Positions 8,595 to 17,316 of a stretch of DNA of 64,000 nucleotides are shown in pieces. Origin of the DNA: Roseburia sp. AM59-24XD (GTDB lineage Bacteria; Bacillota; Clostridia; Lachnospirales; Lachnospiraceae); contig NZ_QUET01000013.1 in assembly GCF_003478445.1 (NCBI RefSeq), positions 1-64,000 of the forward strand. The letters are read 5' to 3'. Positions within the stretch are counted from its first letter, which is position 1. Every line of letters begins with the position of its first letter. The notes below the pieces were generated by a model, which was given only the letters and a program-made list of their open reading frames with translations, was not told where the DNA came from and did no database searches. The position numbers and the translations under genes are program-made.

Positions 8595-8701
8595 AAATTA
8601 TCATAGAGTTAATAGTTATTTAACATAATAGTAATGGCTATGTGATGATAAAAAAAGTGAGTGTGTTATGATAGGTCATGTGCGAAATGAGGGGGACAAA
8701 A

Positions 8702-8746
8702 ATGTTCGTAAATGCACAAGTAAATAAAGTGAGAAAAGGTGAGTAA
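8702..8746 (+). CDS. Possible 14-residue leader peptide before the deacetylase gene
   Basis: A short frame, MFVNAQVNKVRKGE, begins at ATG 8702 with GAGGGGG about 6 nt upstream and ends with TAA at 8744-8746, three bases before the deacetylase ATG. Such a close stop-start arrangement could couple translation of the two. No known leader peptide is recognised, so this is a weak call based on ribosome-site quality and spacing. Confidence 0.3.
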   Translation: MFVNAQVNKVRKGE

Positions 8747-8749
8747 GTG

Positions 8750-9655
8750 ATGAGCAGAGACGATAAAAGAAGGAGAAAAAGAAGACAGCGTACAGAGGAG
8801 AATCCGAAATCTGTCTGGATCATGATGAGCGCAGCTGTTGTGCTGGGGGTGGTCATTATTGCGATGGTGGCACAGCTTGTGCGGCTGAACCGGCAGGGGG
8901 AGCGGTTAAATACGCAGACAAAGACAGAGGCATCTGTGGACAACAGTGCGGAGAACAGTAAGAAAGCAGGAGAATCAAAGAAAGCAAAGGGAACGGAAGC
9001 ACCGCAGGAGACGCAGGCACCGGCAGTAGAGCATATCCGTAAGGACCTTGACCCGGATAAACCGATGGTGGCACTGACCTTTGATGATGGTCCGTATGAC
9101 CGTGTAACAAACCGGATTGTGAAAGTATTGGCAAAGAATGATTCCAGAGCCACCTTTTTTGTGGTGGGTAATCGTGTGGAGCGCTATGCGGATACCATGA
9201 AGAATGCATTTAATAAGGGGAATCAGATTTCGACCCATACCTTTGACCACGGGGATCTGAGTAAGATGAAGAAAAAGCAGATCCGCAGAGAGCTGACACG
9301 TGCTTTTCGTGTCATGAAGAAGATCAACGGGGAGGAGCCGACCATGCTGCGACCTCCGTACGGTAATGTCAATGATAAGATGCGTCGGACGATCAAGATC
9401 CCGATGATCTACTGGAGTGTGGATACAGAGGACTGGGCGAGTCGCAACAGCAAGAAGATTTTAAAGAAGTGCAAGAGCATTTCGGATGGAGACATTGTAC
9501 TGATGCATGATCTGTATCCGAGTACGGCAGGAGCCGTAGAAAAGCTTGTGCCGAAGCTACGCAAAAAGGGATTCCAGCTTGTGACCGTTGAGGAGCTGTT
9601 CTATTATAAGGGGATTGATGCAGAGGGCGGCAAGGTTTATTTCAGTGGTAAATAA
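8750..9655 (+). CDS. Membrane-anchored NodB-type polysaccharide deacetylase
   Basis: About 301 residues. A short basic N-terminus, one membrane anchor (about residues 22-45) and a Lys/Glu/Ala-rich spacer lead to a NodB domain outside the cell. The five catalytic motifs are complete: TFDDGP (metal Asp and base), STHTFDHGDLS (metal His pair), LRPPYGNVND, the Asp/Trp motif VDTEDWASRN and the His of DIVLMHDLYP. It probably removes acetyl groups from peptidoglycan GlcNAc or MurNAc (PdaA/PgdA type), which protects against lysozyme; the exact sugar cannot be told. ATG 8750 follows AAAGGTGAG by about 6 nt. A strong hairpin terminator follows at 9671. Confidence 0.9.
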   Translation: MSRDDKRRRKRRQRTEENPKSVWIMMSAAVVLGVVIIAMVAQLVRLNRQGERLNTQTKTEASVDNSAENSKKAGESKKAKGTEAPQETQAPAVEHIRKDLDPDKPMVALTFDDGPYDRVTNRIVKVLAKNDSRATFFVVGNRVERYADTMKNAFNKGNQISTHTFDHGDLSKMKKKQIRRELTRAFRVMKKINGEEPTMLRPPYGNVNDKMRRTIKIPMIYWSVDTEDWASRNSKKILKKCKSISDGDIVLMHDLYPSTAGAVEKLVPKLRKKGFQLVTVEELFYYKGIDAEGGKVYFSGK

Positions 9656-9670
9656 AGGAAATATAAGATC

Positions 9671-9724
9671 AATCACTCCGGAATGCTGTGATCACATGCA
9701 CAGCATTCCGGGGTGATTTTCATT
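9671..9724 (+). terminator. Terminator after the deacetylase gene
   Basis: A stem of about 20 bp (AATCACTCCGGAATGCTGTG at 9671-9690, pairing with 9699-9718) with an 8-nt loop, followed by TTTCATTTTC. Confidence 0.85.
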
Positions 9725-9747
9725 TTCGGAGAATTATAAGGAATCCC

Positions 9748-9777
9748 TTGCCAATCTTTCGATGACTATGCTATAAT
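9748..9777 (+). promoter_or_regulatory. secDF promoter
   Basis: TTGCCA (9748-9753), an 18-bp spacer and TATAAT (9772-9777) with an extended -10 TG at 9769-9770. It lies about 90 bp before secDF and just after the preceding terminator. Confidence 0.8.
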
Positions 9778-9864
9778 GATGTTTAACGTGGTTTTTTATG
9801 CATGTGCGGATGAAATGCATGAGAATTTCTACGAAAAAGAGTTATTTAAAGGAGATATGCAGCA

Positions 9865-12072
9865 ATGAAGAACAAAAGGAAAGGATTGCTGACTATAATC
9901 GTTATTATAGCAGCGATCGCATTTTGTGGTTACACGACTCTGGTCGGACTGGGAGCTGCCCACAAGGGAAGTGCTCAGAACATCAGACTTGGTCTGGATC
10001 TTGCCGGTGGTGTCAGCATCACTTATGAGGCAGTGAAGGATACTCCGACAGACACTGAGATGAAGGATACGATTCAGAAGATGCAGCAGCGTGCCGAGGT
10101 ATACAGTACCGAGTCCTCTGTTGTACAGCAGGGTGATAAGCGTATCGAGGTTGACATCCCCGGTGTTGCCGATGCAGAAGAAGTATTAAAGAGTCTTGGT
10201 AAGGAAGGTTCTCTGGATTTTGTATCAGAGGATGATGTAAAAGTAGAGAAAGACGGCACTGTTACATATGACAAGAGCAAGGTTATCTGCTCCGGTTCTG
10301 AGGTGAAGAACGCTGAGGCGAACACGATTCAGGACGAGACTACCAAGAACAAGGAGAATGTCGTTGACATTACCTTCAATAAGAAGGGAACAAAGAAGTT
10401 CGGTGCAGCAACCCAGAAAGCCGCACCATCTAAGAAGAGAATCTATATCATTTATGATGGAAAAGAGCTTTCGTCACCGGCTGTTCAGAGCGAGATCCTG
10501 AACGGTAAGGCACAGATTTCCAGAAGCTTCAAGACCTTCGCAGATGCAGAGGAGCTTGCAGCAGGTATCCGTATCGGTGCCCTTCCACTGGAATTGAAGG
10601 AAGCGCAGTCACAGGTTGTCGGAGCACAGCTTGGTCTTGATGCGATCAAGACAAGTCTTTTGGCAGGTGCGATCGGATTCGGTCTTGTGGTACTGTTCAT
10701 GGTTGTATTCTACAGACTGCCTGGTCTGGCTGCATCCATTGCGCTTCTGTTCTACCTGGTGCTGATGCTTGTCGTATTAAATGGTCTGAATGTTACCCTG
10801 ACACTTCCCGGTGTAGCAGGTATCATTTTGAATATTGGTATGGCGGTGGATGCCAACGTTATCATATTCACGCGTATCAAGGAGGAGCTTGCCAAAGGCA
10901 AGTCTGTACAGACAAGTATCAAGCTTGGTTTTGATAAGGCGCTGTCCGCAATCGTGGATGGTAACATTACTACCCTGATCGCAGCCTTCGTGCTTTACCT
11001 GAAAGGTTCCGGTACGATCAAGGGCTTTGCTACAACACTGGCAATCGGTATTATCCTGTCTATGTTCACAGCACTTGTTATCACAAAGCTTCTTCTCGAG
11101 GCAATGTATGTGCTCGGTGTAGACGATGTGAAGTACTTCGGTGTTGAGGGCGCAAGAAAGCGTATCCCGTTTGTGGCAAACAGAGTGAAGTTTTTCGCAC
11201 TTTCCGGCGTGCTGATCCTCGCATGTATCGTAATGCTTGTAGTCAACAAGACAGGACGAATCGGATATATTTTGAACTATGGTCTTGATTTCCTCGGTGG
11301 TACCACCTACAACGTCACATTTGACAGTGGTGAGAAGATCGATGCTGATCTGAAGAAACAGGTTGAGTCCATCTTCAGTAAGACAAGTGGTTCTAACGAT
11401 GTCGTTATTTCAGACGTAGCAGGAAGCAACACACTTTCCGTTAAGACAGTAGAGCTTACGGATGATCAGAGAGCTGATCTTACCAATCAACTTGTAAGCA
11501 ACTTCAAGGTACAGGAAAAGAACATTCAGTACGATAGTATCAGTGCAGCTGTATCAGATGAGATGAAGACGAATGCGATCGTATCCGTTATTATCGCAGC
11601 GATTTGTATGCTGCTTTATATCTGGTTCCGATTCAAGGATGTCATTTTCGCAAGCAGTGCTGTTCTTGCCCTGCTTCATGACTGTGCGATCGTGCTTCTG
11701 GTATATGCTGTTTCCAAGATTTCTGTTGGTAACACATTCATCGCTTGTATGCTTACCATTGTTGGTTATTCTATCAACGCGACAATCGTAATCTTTGACC
11801 GTATCCGTGAGAATCTGAACGGACGTAAGGATTCTTCTGTACTGGATCAGATCGTAGATGACAGTATTACACAGACATTGACAAGAAGTATTAATACTTC
11901 TATCACAACATTCATCATGATCTTTATGCTGGCAATTCTGGGTGTGGATTCCGTAAGAGATTTCGCAATTCCTCTGATGGCTGGTATTATCTGCGGTGCA
12001 TACTCATCAGTTTGCATTACAGGTACTCTCTGGTACACTATGAAGAGAAAGTTTGCTAAGAAGAAAGCATAA
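9865..12072 (+). CDS. secDF: Fused SecD-SecF protein-export subunit
   Basis: A single 735-residue protein joining SecD and SecF, the form found in many Firmicutes. It uses the proton gradient to drive late steps of Sec-dependent export. The SecD half shows the RLGLDLAGGVSITYE motif near residue 40, an extracytoplasmic domain up to about 240, and six membrane segments to about 425. The SecF half starts with a membrane segment near 440, has YGLDFLGGTTYNVTF at about 472, and ends with its own block of five membrane segments, including the conserved GYSINATIVIFDRIREN. AAAGGAGATAT lies just before ATG 9865. It stands alone between its own promoter and terminator; its partner yajC is 2.7 kb upstream. 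Confidence 0.97.
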   Translation: MKNKRKGLLTIIVIIAAIAFCGYTTLVGLGAAHKGSAQNIRLGLDLAGGVSITYEAVKDTPTDTEMKDTIQKMQQRAEVYSTESSVVQQGDKRIEVDIPGVADAEEVLKSLGKEGSLDFVSEDDVKVEKDGTVTYDKSKVICSGSEVKNAEANTIQDETTKNKENVVDITFNKKGTKKFGAATQKAAPSKKRIYIIYDGKELSSPAVQSEILNGKAQISRSFKTFADAEELAAGIRIGALPLELKEAQSQVVGAQLGLDAIKTSLLAGAIGFGLVVLFMVVFYRLPGLAASIALLFYLVLMLVVLNGLNVTLTLPGVAGIILNIGMAVDANVIIFTRIKEELAKGKSVQTSIKLGFDKALSAIVDGNITTLIAAFVLYLKGSGTIKGFATTLAIGIILSMFTALVITKLLLEAMYVLGVDDVKYFGVEGARKRIPFVANRVKFFALSGVLILACIVMLVVNKTGRIGYILNYGLDFLGGTTYNVTFDSGEKIDADLKKQVESIFSKTSGSNDVVISDVAGSNTLSVKTVELTDDQRADLTNQLVSNFKVQEKNIQYDSISAAVSDEMKTNAIVSVIIAAICMLLYIWFRFKDVIFASSAVLALLHDCAIVLLVYAVSKISVGNTFIACMLTIVGYSINATIVIFDRIRENLNGRKDSSVLDQIVDDSITQTLTRSINTSITTFIMIFMLAILGVDSVRDFAIPLMAGIICGAYSSVCITGTLWYTMKRKFAKKKA

Positions 12073-12098
12073 TCGTTAAATCGAATAAAGAGATATCA

Positions 12099-12138
12099 AA
12101 AAACAGGGTACTGCACTTTGTGCGGTACCCTGTTTTGC
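12099..12138 (+). terminator. Terminator after secDF
   Basis: A hairpin made of AAACAGGGTACTGCAC, loop TTT and GTGCGGTACCCTGTTT, followed by TTGCTCG. The stem is long and strong. Confidence 0.85.
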
Positions 12139-12180
12139 TCGTCCTTGTCATTGCAGTGTTGGGAATACTAGGTGTGGTGA

Positions 12181-12303
12181 TGCAATTATTATGAAGTGAA
12201 TAAAGACAAAGGGGGTCGTGCGGGGATATACTTTGATCTAAATAGAAATGCTAATAATATAAGAACTTTTGTACCTGATATTGACTTAGCTCCTAAAATC
12301 TAA
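12181..12303 (+). pseudogene. Unrecognised 40-codon coding remnant
   Basis: One frame stays open from just after a stop at 12178 to TAA 12301-12303 with no start codon. It reads as a plausible protein tail (a part is GGRAGIYFDLNRNANNIRTF). The sequence is AT-rich like the Fic remnant that follows and unlike the flanking operons. I do not recognise the family. It may be the end of a gene whose front was deleted. Confidence 0.3.
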
Positions 12304-12335
12304 TATTATTTAGGAGATTAATTGGGAGATAGAGT

Positions 12336-13048
12336 ATGAGAATATTTGATTATTCGTCATTAAAAGAGAAAACATGGGACAGCGAGATAATCTCGCTTAT
12401 TGCACAGATTCATGAATATAAGGGACGGCAGGAGGTTTATATTAAGCAGAAACCGGAAGAATTAGATAAATTTGTAGAAATAGCAAAACGATAGAGTACA
12501 GAGGCATCAAGTGCTATTGAGGGAATACGAACTACAAGTAACAGATAAAACAGCTTTGTGAGGAAAAGACCACTCCGAAAAATTGTGCTGAGGAAGAAAT
12601 TCTTGGATATAGGGATGTTTTAAATACGATACATGAGAACTATGAATATATTCCAATCACAACAAATTACATTTTGCAGTTACATCGGGATTTGTATAAA
12701 TATACAGAAAAAAGTATCGGCGGTCATTTCAAAGTGTCACAAAATGTGATTGCTGCTATGGACGGAACCGGGAAAGAATATGTGCTTTTTACACCGCTTG
12801 CTCCATATGAAACACCGTCTGCTGTTGATGCCATTTGTGAAAAGCTTTCGGCAAAAGAAATCGTCAGGCGAGCGATATATAGCAAAGTTGGAAAGCTGAC
12901 TAAAAGTGATATTACTGAATTGTGTCCCTCCATAGGAATAAAATCAGTGGAATTGGCTTTAAAACAATTAGTAGAAGAAGGTGTTCTTTTAAAAAAGGGA
13001 TCGGGAAGAGCTACATTCTATGTTCGTAGTGATTCGGAGATGAATTGA
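12336..13048 (+). pseudogene. Fic/DOC-family protein gene, inactivated and missing the Fic core
   Basis: The reading can be followed across two frames. ATG 12336 opens MRIFDYSSLKEKTWDSEI, the Fic N-terminal domain, but meets TAG at 12492 where relatives have Gln, then TAA after the inhibitory-helix segment (STEASSAIEGI). The next frame continues LCEEKTTPKN, ILGYRDVLN and LHRDLYKYTEKSIGGHF to PYETPSAVDAICE. At that point the catalytic HPFxxGNGR region expected in the family is absent and the sequence jumps to the C-terminal winged helix (LTKSDITELCPSIGIKS). Two stops, one frame change and an internal deletion of well over 100 codons make it non-functional as an AMP-transferase. The AT-rich composition suggests acquired DNA in decay. 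Confidence 0.8.
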
Positions 13049-13132
13049 GATATTAATTTATTCTTATGTGAGAAAACATATAAAATCTCCTGAAAATCAA
13101 CACCAATTAGAGAAAAAAGGAGGATTTTGTAA

Positions 13133-13696
13133 ATGACTTCGTTTAAATATATGGGTGAATTTAAAGATGAGAGCATCCTTCCTAAACGTGTTCAAGAAGG
13201 AGCGATTATGTTTAAGGAACCTGATATGAACAAATTTGCTATTATAGCTAACTTACTTTCGCTTGTATTGCTTATAGGATTAGTGGTTTTTACATTTTTT
13301 TATGCAGGACGGCAATATAATACATGGGGGGCAGTGGCATCAATTCTGCTTCTTGTACCACATGAATTTTTACATGCGATATGGATGAAGGGCGACGTGT
13401 TTATGTATACGAGTTTGAAAAATATGGTACTGTTCGTGATAAGTACAGAGGACCTTACGAAGGGACAATTTGTTTGGATGAGTTTATTTCCAACAATTTG
13501 TTTTGGATTTATTCCGTTTTTGTTATTTGTTTTCAATTCGGGGTGGACATTTTTGGGTTATCTGGGGATATTTTCGATTTCAATGGGAGCGGGTGATTTC
13601 TGTAATGTATTTTTTGCTCTGACGCAGATGCCAAATAACGCTGTGACATTTTTAAGTGGCAGTCATTCGTATTGGTATGTACCGGAGAATTTGTAG
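13133..13696 (+). CDS. DUF3267 membrane protein with HExxH motif
   Basis: 187 residues with hydrophobic segments at about 36-60, 65-82, 108-135 and 140-160. The sequence VPHEFLHAIWMKGD carries HEFLH, the HExxH zinc-protease motif, placed at a membrane segment as in the DUF3267 family of putative membrane metalloproteases. The end, LSGSHSYWYVP, fits the family C-terminus, so the gene looks complete. AAAGGAGG lies about 8 nt before ATG 13133. It sits between a decayed Fic gene and an oxidase fragment in an AT-rich patch, so it may be part of an acquired segment. Substrate unknown. Confidence 0.8.
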   Translation: MTSFKYMGEFKDESILPKRVQEGAIMFKEPDMNKFAIIANLLSLVLLIGLVVFTFFYAGRQYNTWGAVASILLLVPHEFLHAIWMKGDVFMYTSLKNMVLFVISTEDLTKGQFVWMSLFPTICFGFIPFLLFVFNSGWTFLGYLGIFSISMGAGDFCNVFFALTQMPNNAVTFLSGSHSYWYVPENL

Positions 13697-13857
13697 AGGA
13701 TGACAGAAGAGAAGCAAGACAGTCAATGCTTGATGCATACCCATCTTTACAGAATATGTACTCCGCTGATGATGGAAATACAGAGGTGTTTTATTTTAAA
13801 AATGCGACAGCTACATTTTCTTCATTCACACATGAACCGAAAGTAGTGAAGTTCTAA
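13672..13857 (+). pseudogene. C-terminal remnant of a pyridoxamine 5'-phosphate oxidase-like protein
   Basis: About 60 codons resembling the C-terminus of small flavin-binding PNPOx-fold proteins: GEFVEDDRREARQSMLDAYP, then YSADDGNTEVFYFKNATA and a Phe-rich end. The N-terminal half, about 70 residues with the flavin site, is absent; the frame begins inside the last codons of the DUF3267 gene. There is no ribosome binding site before ATG 13672. It reads as the leftover of a deletion joining two genes. Confidence 0.6.
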
Positions 13858-13936
13858 GGACAAAGTAGTTTGCAAGGAATAGCGTAAGATGTTGTCACTT
13901 CAGCTTTTGGCTTATTTCTTTGAACGGATGGATAAA

Positions 13937-14971
13937 CTATGGTCTGGCGACGAAAGAAATCCATTCGCCCAGTGTGTTTTCTTCAATGATCGTAAAATGA
14001 TTGGCGGTTAATGCCTTGCGGACATCATCGCCACGGCTTGCAAGAATACCGGAGGAAATGAAGATGCCGTCCGGCTTCAGGAAAGGACGGATCATACCGG
14101 AAAGAGGGATGATCACATCGGCGAGAATATTGGCAACGACTACGTCAAATGGTTCCGGACATTCTGCCTTGATCGCGGCACTGTCCTCAAGGATATTGCC
14201 GTGGATCGCACGGATCCTGTCTGCGGCAATGTGATTTCGCTCGGCATTTTCCTGTGTTCCGGTGACTGCAGATGGATCAATGTCGAGACAGAATGCACTT
14301 TTCGCACCGTACAACAGTGCGGCGATCGCAAGAATACCGCTGCCACAGCCGGCATCCATGATGCGGGTATCTTTGTGGATGTAGCTTCGCAGGGAAGTCA
14401 TGCAGAGACGTGTTGTTTCGTGTGTTCCGGTACCGAAAGCAGAACCCGGCTCGATCAAAAGAATCGTATCGTTTTCGTTTGCAATTTCCGGTGCCGGCTC
14501 CCAGATAGGAGTGACGATCAGATCATCGGTAACGCGAAATGGGTGAAAGCTGTCCTTCCATTTATCCTTCCACTGTGCATCGTCCTGTACGGAATAGGTG
14601 ATCACCGGATCCGGGAACGGACAGAACTGCTGCATATCGGCGATGCGGCTGCGCAGAGAGGCAATAAGCTCTTCCGGATCCTGATACCCCTCCTGGACAG
14701 GACTTGCAGCATCACGCAGGGAAGATCCCGTGCTGTAAAATTCCTTCTCTTCAGGAGTATTGTCTCCTTCGGTATAAAAGGTCAGGACAGCCTTGCCGTC
14801 ATCCGGTCCCAGATCCGCCGGGATATCGGTATACATCTGCTTCTCCTCCTCCGGGGTCAGAGGAACATGGTCAGAAATCTCAAAGCCCTGTATGCCGAGC
14901 TCATAGAGCAGCTCCCCAATAATATCTGCGGCGTCCGTCGTTGTATGAACTTTATATTGAATCCATTTCAT
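13937..14971 (-). CDS. prmA: Ribosomal protein L11 methyltransferase
   Basis: S-adenosylmethionine-dependent enzyme that trimethylates ribosomal protein L11. The 344 residues comprise an N-terminal substrate-recognition domain and a C-terminal Rossmann methyltransferase. The SAM site is MDAGCGSGILAIAALLYG, followed by CLDIDPSAV; the catalytic-loop motif is VVANILADV. GIHETTR-like GTGTHETTRLC precedes the SAM site as in the family. An insertion-like acidic stretch near residues 55-100 makes it a little longer than the usual 310 or so. The start at 14971 has AAAGGAT 7 nt upstream. It diverges from recJ, and its likely promoter overlaps the recJ start region. Confidence 0.94.
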   Translation of the reverse strand: MKWIQYKVHTTTDAADIIGELLYELGIQGFEISDHVPLTPEEEKQMYTDIPADLGPDDGKAVLTFYTEGDNTPEEKEFYSTGSSLRDAASPVQEGYQDPEELIASLRSRIADMQQFCPFPDPVITYSVQDDAQWKDKWKDSFHPFRVTDDLIVTPIWEPAPEIANENDTILLIEPGSAFGTGTHETTRLCMTSLRSYIHKDTRIMDAGCGSGILAIAALLYGAKSAFCLDIDPSAVTGTQENAERNHIAADRIRAIHGNILEDSAAIKAECPEPFDVVVANILADVIIPLSGMIRPFLKPDGIFISSGILASRGDDVRKALTANHFTIIEENTLGEWISFVARP

Positions 14972-15025
14972 TGATGATTATCCTTTCTTCCTGAATTATG
15001 GTATACTTTCTAAGAGTGTGATTTA

Positions 15026-15054
15026 ATTATAACAAAAAAAAGGATGTTATACAA
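15026..15054 (-). promoter_or_regulatory. Minus-strand promoter for prmA, overlapping the recJ start
   Basis: On the minus strand TTGTAT (15054-15049), a 17-bp spacer and TATAAT (15031-15026) face prmA. The -35 lies on the recJ ribosome-binding region and first base of its ATG, so the two divergent genes share control DNA. Confidence 0.55.
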
Positions 15055-16792
15055 TGAAACAGTGGATGATAAAATCAAACCGTGCCGATCTGTCAAAGAT
15101 TGCAGCACGGTATAAAATTTCCGAAATTCTGGCGGAGGTTCTTGTGAAAAGGGGGCTGTACGACTGGGAGGCGATGGATGCCTACCTGTATCCGTCTATG
15201 GATAAGCTGCATGATGTGCATGCTATCTATGATCTGGATCATGCGGTTTCGATCATACGCAATAAGATCGAGAACAATCAGAAAATACAGGTGATCGGCG
15301 ATTATGATGTGGACGGTGTGATGTCTACGTCCATCCTGGTGAAGGGGCTTCGAAAGCTGGGAGCTGAGGTGAGCTGGCGTGTGCCGCACCGGGAGAGAGA
15401 CGGATACGGTGTGCGGGATTATATGGCGAGGGAGGCTTTTGAACAGGATGTGGACACGATCATTACCTGCGACAATGGCATCTCGCTGTTGATGCCGTTG
15501 CCTGCGCCAAGGAGCTTGGTATGACGGTGATCGTGACGGATCACCACGATGTGCCGCTTGACAATGAAACGGGACAGGAACTGCTTCCACCGGCAGATGC
15601 CGTGGTGGATCTGAAGCGGAAGGACAATATGTATCCATGGCGGGAACTGTGCGGTGCGGCGGTGGCATACCGCCTGATTGAGGCTTTGTTTGAGGGGCGG
15701 GAGGAAAGTGCATTTCTGGATGAGCTTTTGTCCATGGCGGCGGTGGCAACCGTCTGTGATGTGGTACCGCTGCAGAGCGAGAACCGAATCATTGTAAGCC
15801 GTGGTCTGGAGCTGATACAAAACAGCACTAACAAGGGGCTTTCTTCGCTGATCCGGCAACTGGATCTAAACAGAGAGGTTGATTCCGGCTGTATTGGTTT
15901 CCGAATCGGTCCCTGCATTAATGCGGCAGGGCGTCTGCGGGATGCTTCTACTGGTGTAGAATTGATGCTTGCGGAGGATCAAAAGGAAGCGGATGCGATT
16001 GCGGCGCATCTGATCGAGCTGAATGAGGAGCGCAAGGATATTACCGCACGGGCAACCGAACAGGCAGTAAAACAGATTGAAGAGGAAGGATATCTGGACC
16101 AAAACGTGCTTGTTGTATTTGTGGAGGAGTGTCCGGAGAGTGTTGCGGGCATTGTGGCAGGAAGGATCAAGGAGAAATATTACCGTCCGACGATGATATT
16201 GACCAGATCCGGAGATCATCTGAAGGGCTCCGGCAGATCAATCCCGGGCTATCACATGCAGCAGGAATTAAATGCCTGTGCATCGCTTCTGCTTGAATAT
16301 GGCGGTCATGCCATGGCTGCGGGATTTTCGCTGAAGGAGGAGAAGCTTGAGTCTCTTCGGGATGCCTTAAATGAGCGGTGCAGACTGACTCCGAAGGATC
16401 TGATCGAAAAGATAACGATCGACCGTGAGGTGGCGCTTGCGGAGGTGAGCGGCAATCTGGTGCGTGAACTGAATCTGTTGCAGCCGGTAGGCGAGCAGAA
16501 TAAGGGTGCTCTTTTTGCAAAGCGTGGTCTGGAGATTCTTTCTGTGAAGATCCGTGGCAAAGAGGGACAGGTAGGGAGTTTTATGGTGCGTGATCAGGGC
16601 AGACGTTATAATCTGGTGGATTTTCAGATCGATCAGTGCATGAAGAAGGAAATCTGCGCCAAATATTCCGAGGTGGTGTGGGAATCTCTGGAGCAGGGGA
16701 ATGCAAGCGGCTGTGTGATGGATATTATTTATATTCCGAGGATCAATGAGCGTTACGGGGAACTGCAGTACACGATAGTTGACTGCCGCTAG
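15054..16792 (+). pseudogene. recJ: Single-stranded-DNA-specific exonuclease RecJ, split by a one-base frameshift
   Basis: RecJ degrades single-stranded DNA 5' to 3' in recombination and mismatch repair. The first frame (15054-15524) carries VIGDYDVDGVMSTSIL (DHH motif I) and DTIITCDNGIS, then runs into unrelated residues. The second frame, open from before 15521 to 16792, holds VIVTDHHDVP, the DHHA1-type motif GRSIPGYHMQQELN with GGHAMAAGFSL, and the C-terminal OB-like domain. Restoring one base after 15485 (where GGCATCTCG is followed by CTGTTGATG) rejoins NGIS to AVDAVACAKELG and gives about 580 residues, the family length. All key motifs are intact on either side, so this is either a recent mutation or a sequence error. 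The second frame has no ribosome binding site of its own. Confidence 0.88.
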
Positions 16793-16847
16793 ATCACATG
16801 GTATTCTTAAGGGCAGTAGATATTGTTTTGGACGTTGGAGGATTGTT

Positions 16848-17306
16848 ATGTCAGATATTTCATCTGTTTCATCCCTGTCGAATCTTTCGAGGGATTTATA
16901 TTATCAGTATATGATCGACCACAACTCCATGAGTACGATGTTTCATGCACTTTCCGGAGATGACAGTGATAGCTCCGGGACATCGGGACTTATGAATGCG
17001 GTCAGTTCAGGTCTTACCTCATCACTGAGTGGTGTGCAGGGACTTGAGAGCTTAAGCGGGCTTCTTGGAGGATCAGACAGCAGTGACAGTCTTCTGGGGG
17101 CTTCGCAGAGCATTTCCGGCTTTGCAGGAATTTTAGAGTCATATCTGAATGCACAGCGCTCAGAGGCAGCTCAGATGGCGCAGTCCATGTCGGAGGTTTT
17201 AAAGGAGGCGGCGAAAACGGAGGACACATCCAGCCTGACCTATCAGACCGTACAGGATATTTATCAGTATTTTCAGGAGCAGACGAAGAAACCGTCTTCT
17301 TTATAA
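16848..17306 (+). CDS. Hypothetical Ser-rich protein
   Basis: A 152-residue protein starting MSDISSVSSLSNLSRDLYYQ. GGAGG lies 6 nt before ATG 16848. No known domain is recognised. Residues about 40-100 are low in complexity and rich in Ser, Gly, Asp and Leu; the C-terminal half (SYLNAQRSEAAQMAQSMSEV to the end) looks helical and may form a coiled coil. There is no signal peptide and no membrane segment. It lies 55 bp after recJ and is probably co-transcribed with it. The Ser/Leu-rich helical layout resembles secreted or flagellum-associated proteins of motile Clostridia, but that is only a resemblance. Confidence 0.7.
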   Translation: MSDISSVSSLSNLSRDLYYQYMIDHNSMSTMFHALSGDDSDSSGTSGLMNAVSSGLTSSLSGVQGLESLSGLLGGSDSSDSLLGASQSISGFAGILESYLNAQRSEAAQMAQSMSEVLKEAAKTEDTSSLTYQTVQDIYQYFQEQTKKPSSL

Positions 17307-17316
17307 TTTATAAGAA

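Noticed and set aside
14201..14974. A 257-codon + strand frame opposite prmA
   Set aside because: prmA has full family motifs on the minus strand; the opposite frame has no domain and starts without a ribosome site.
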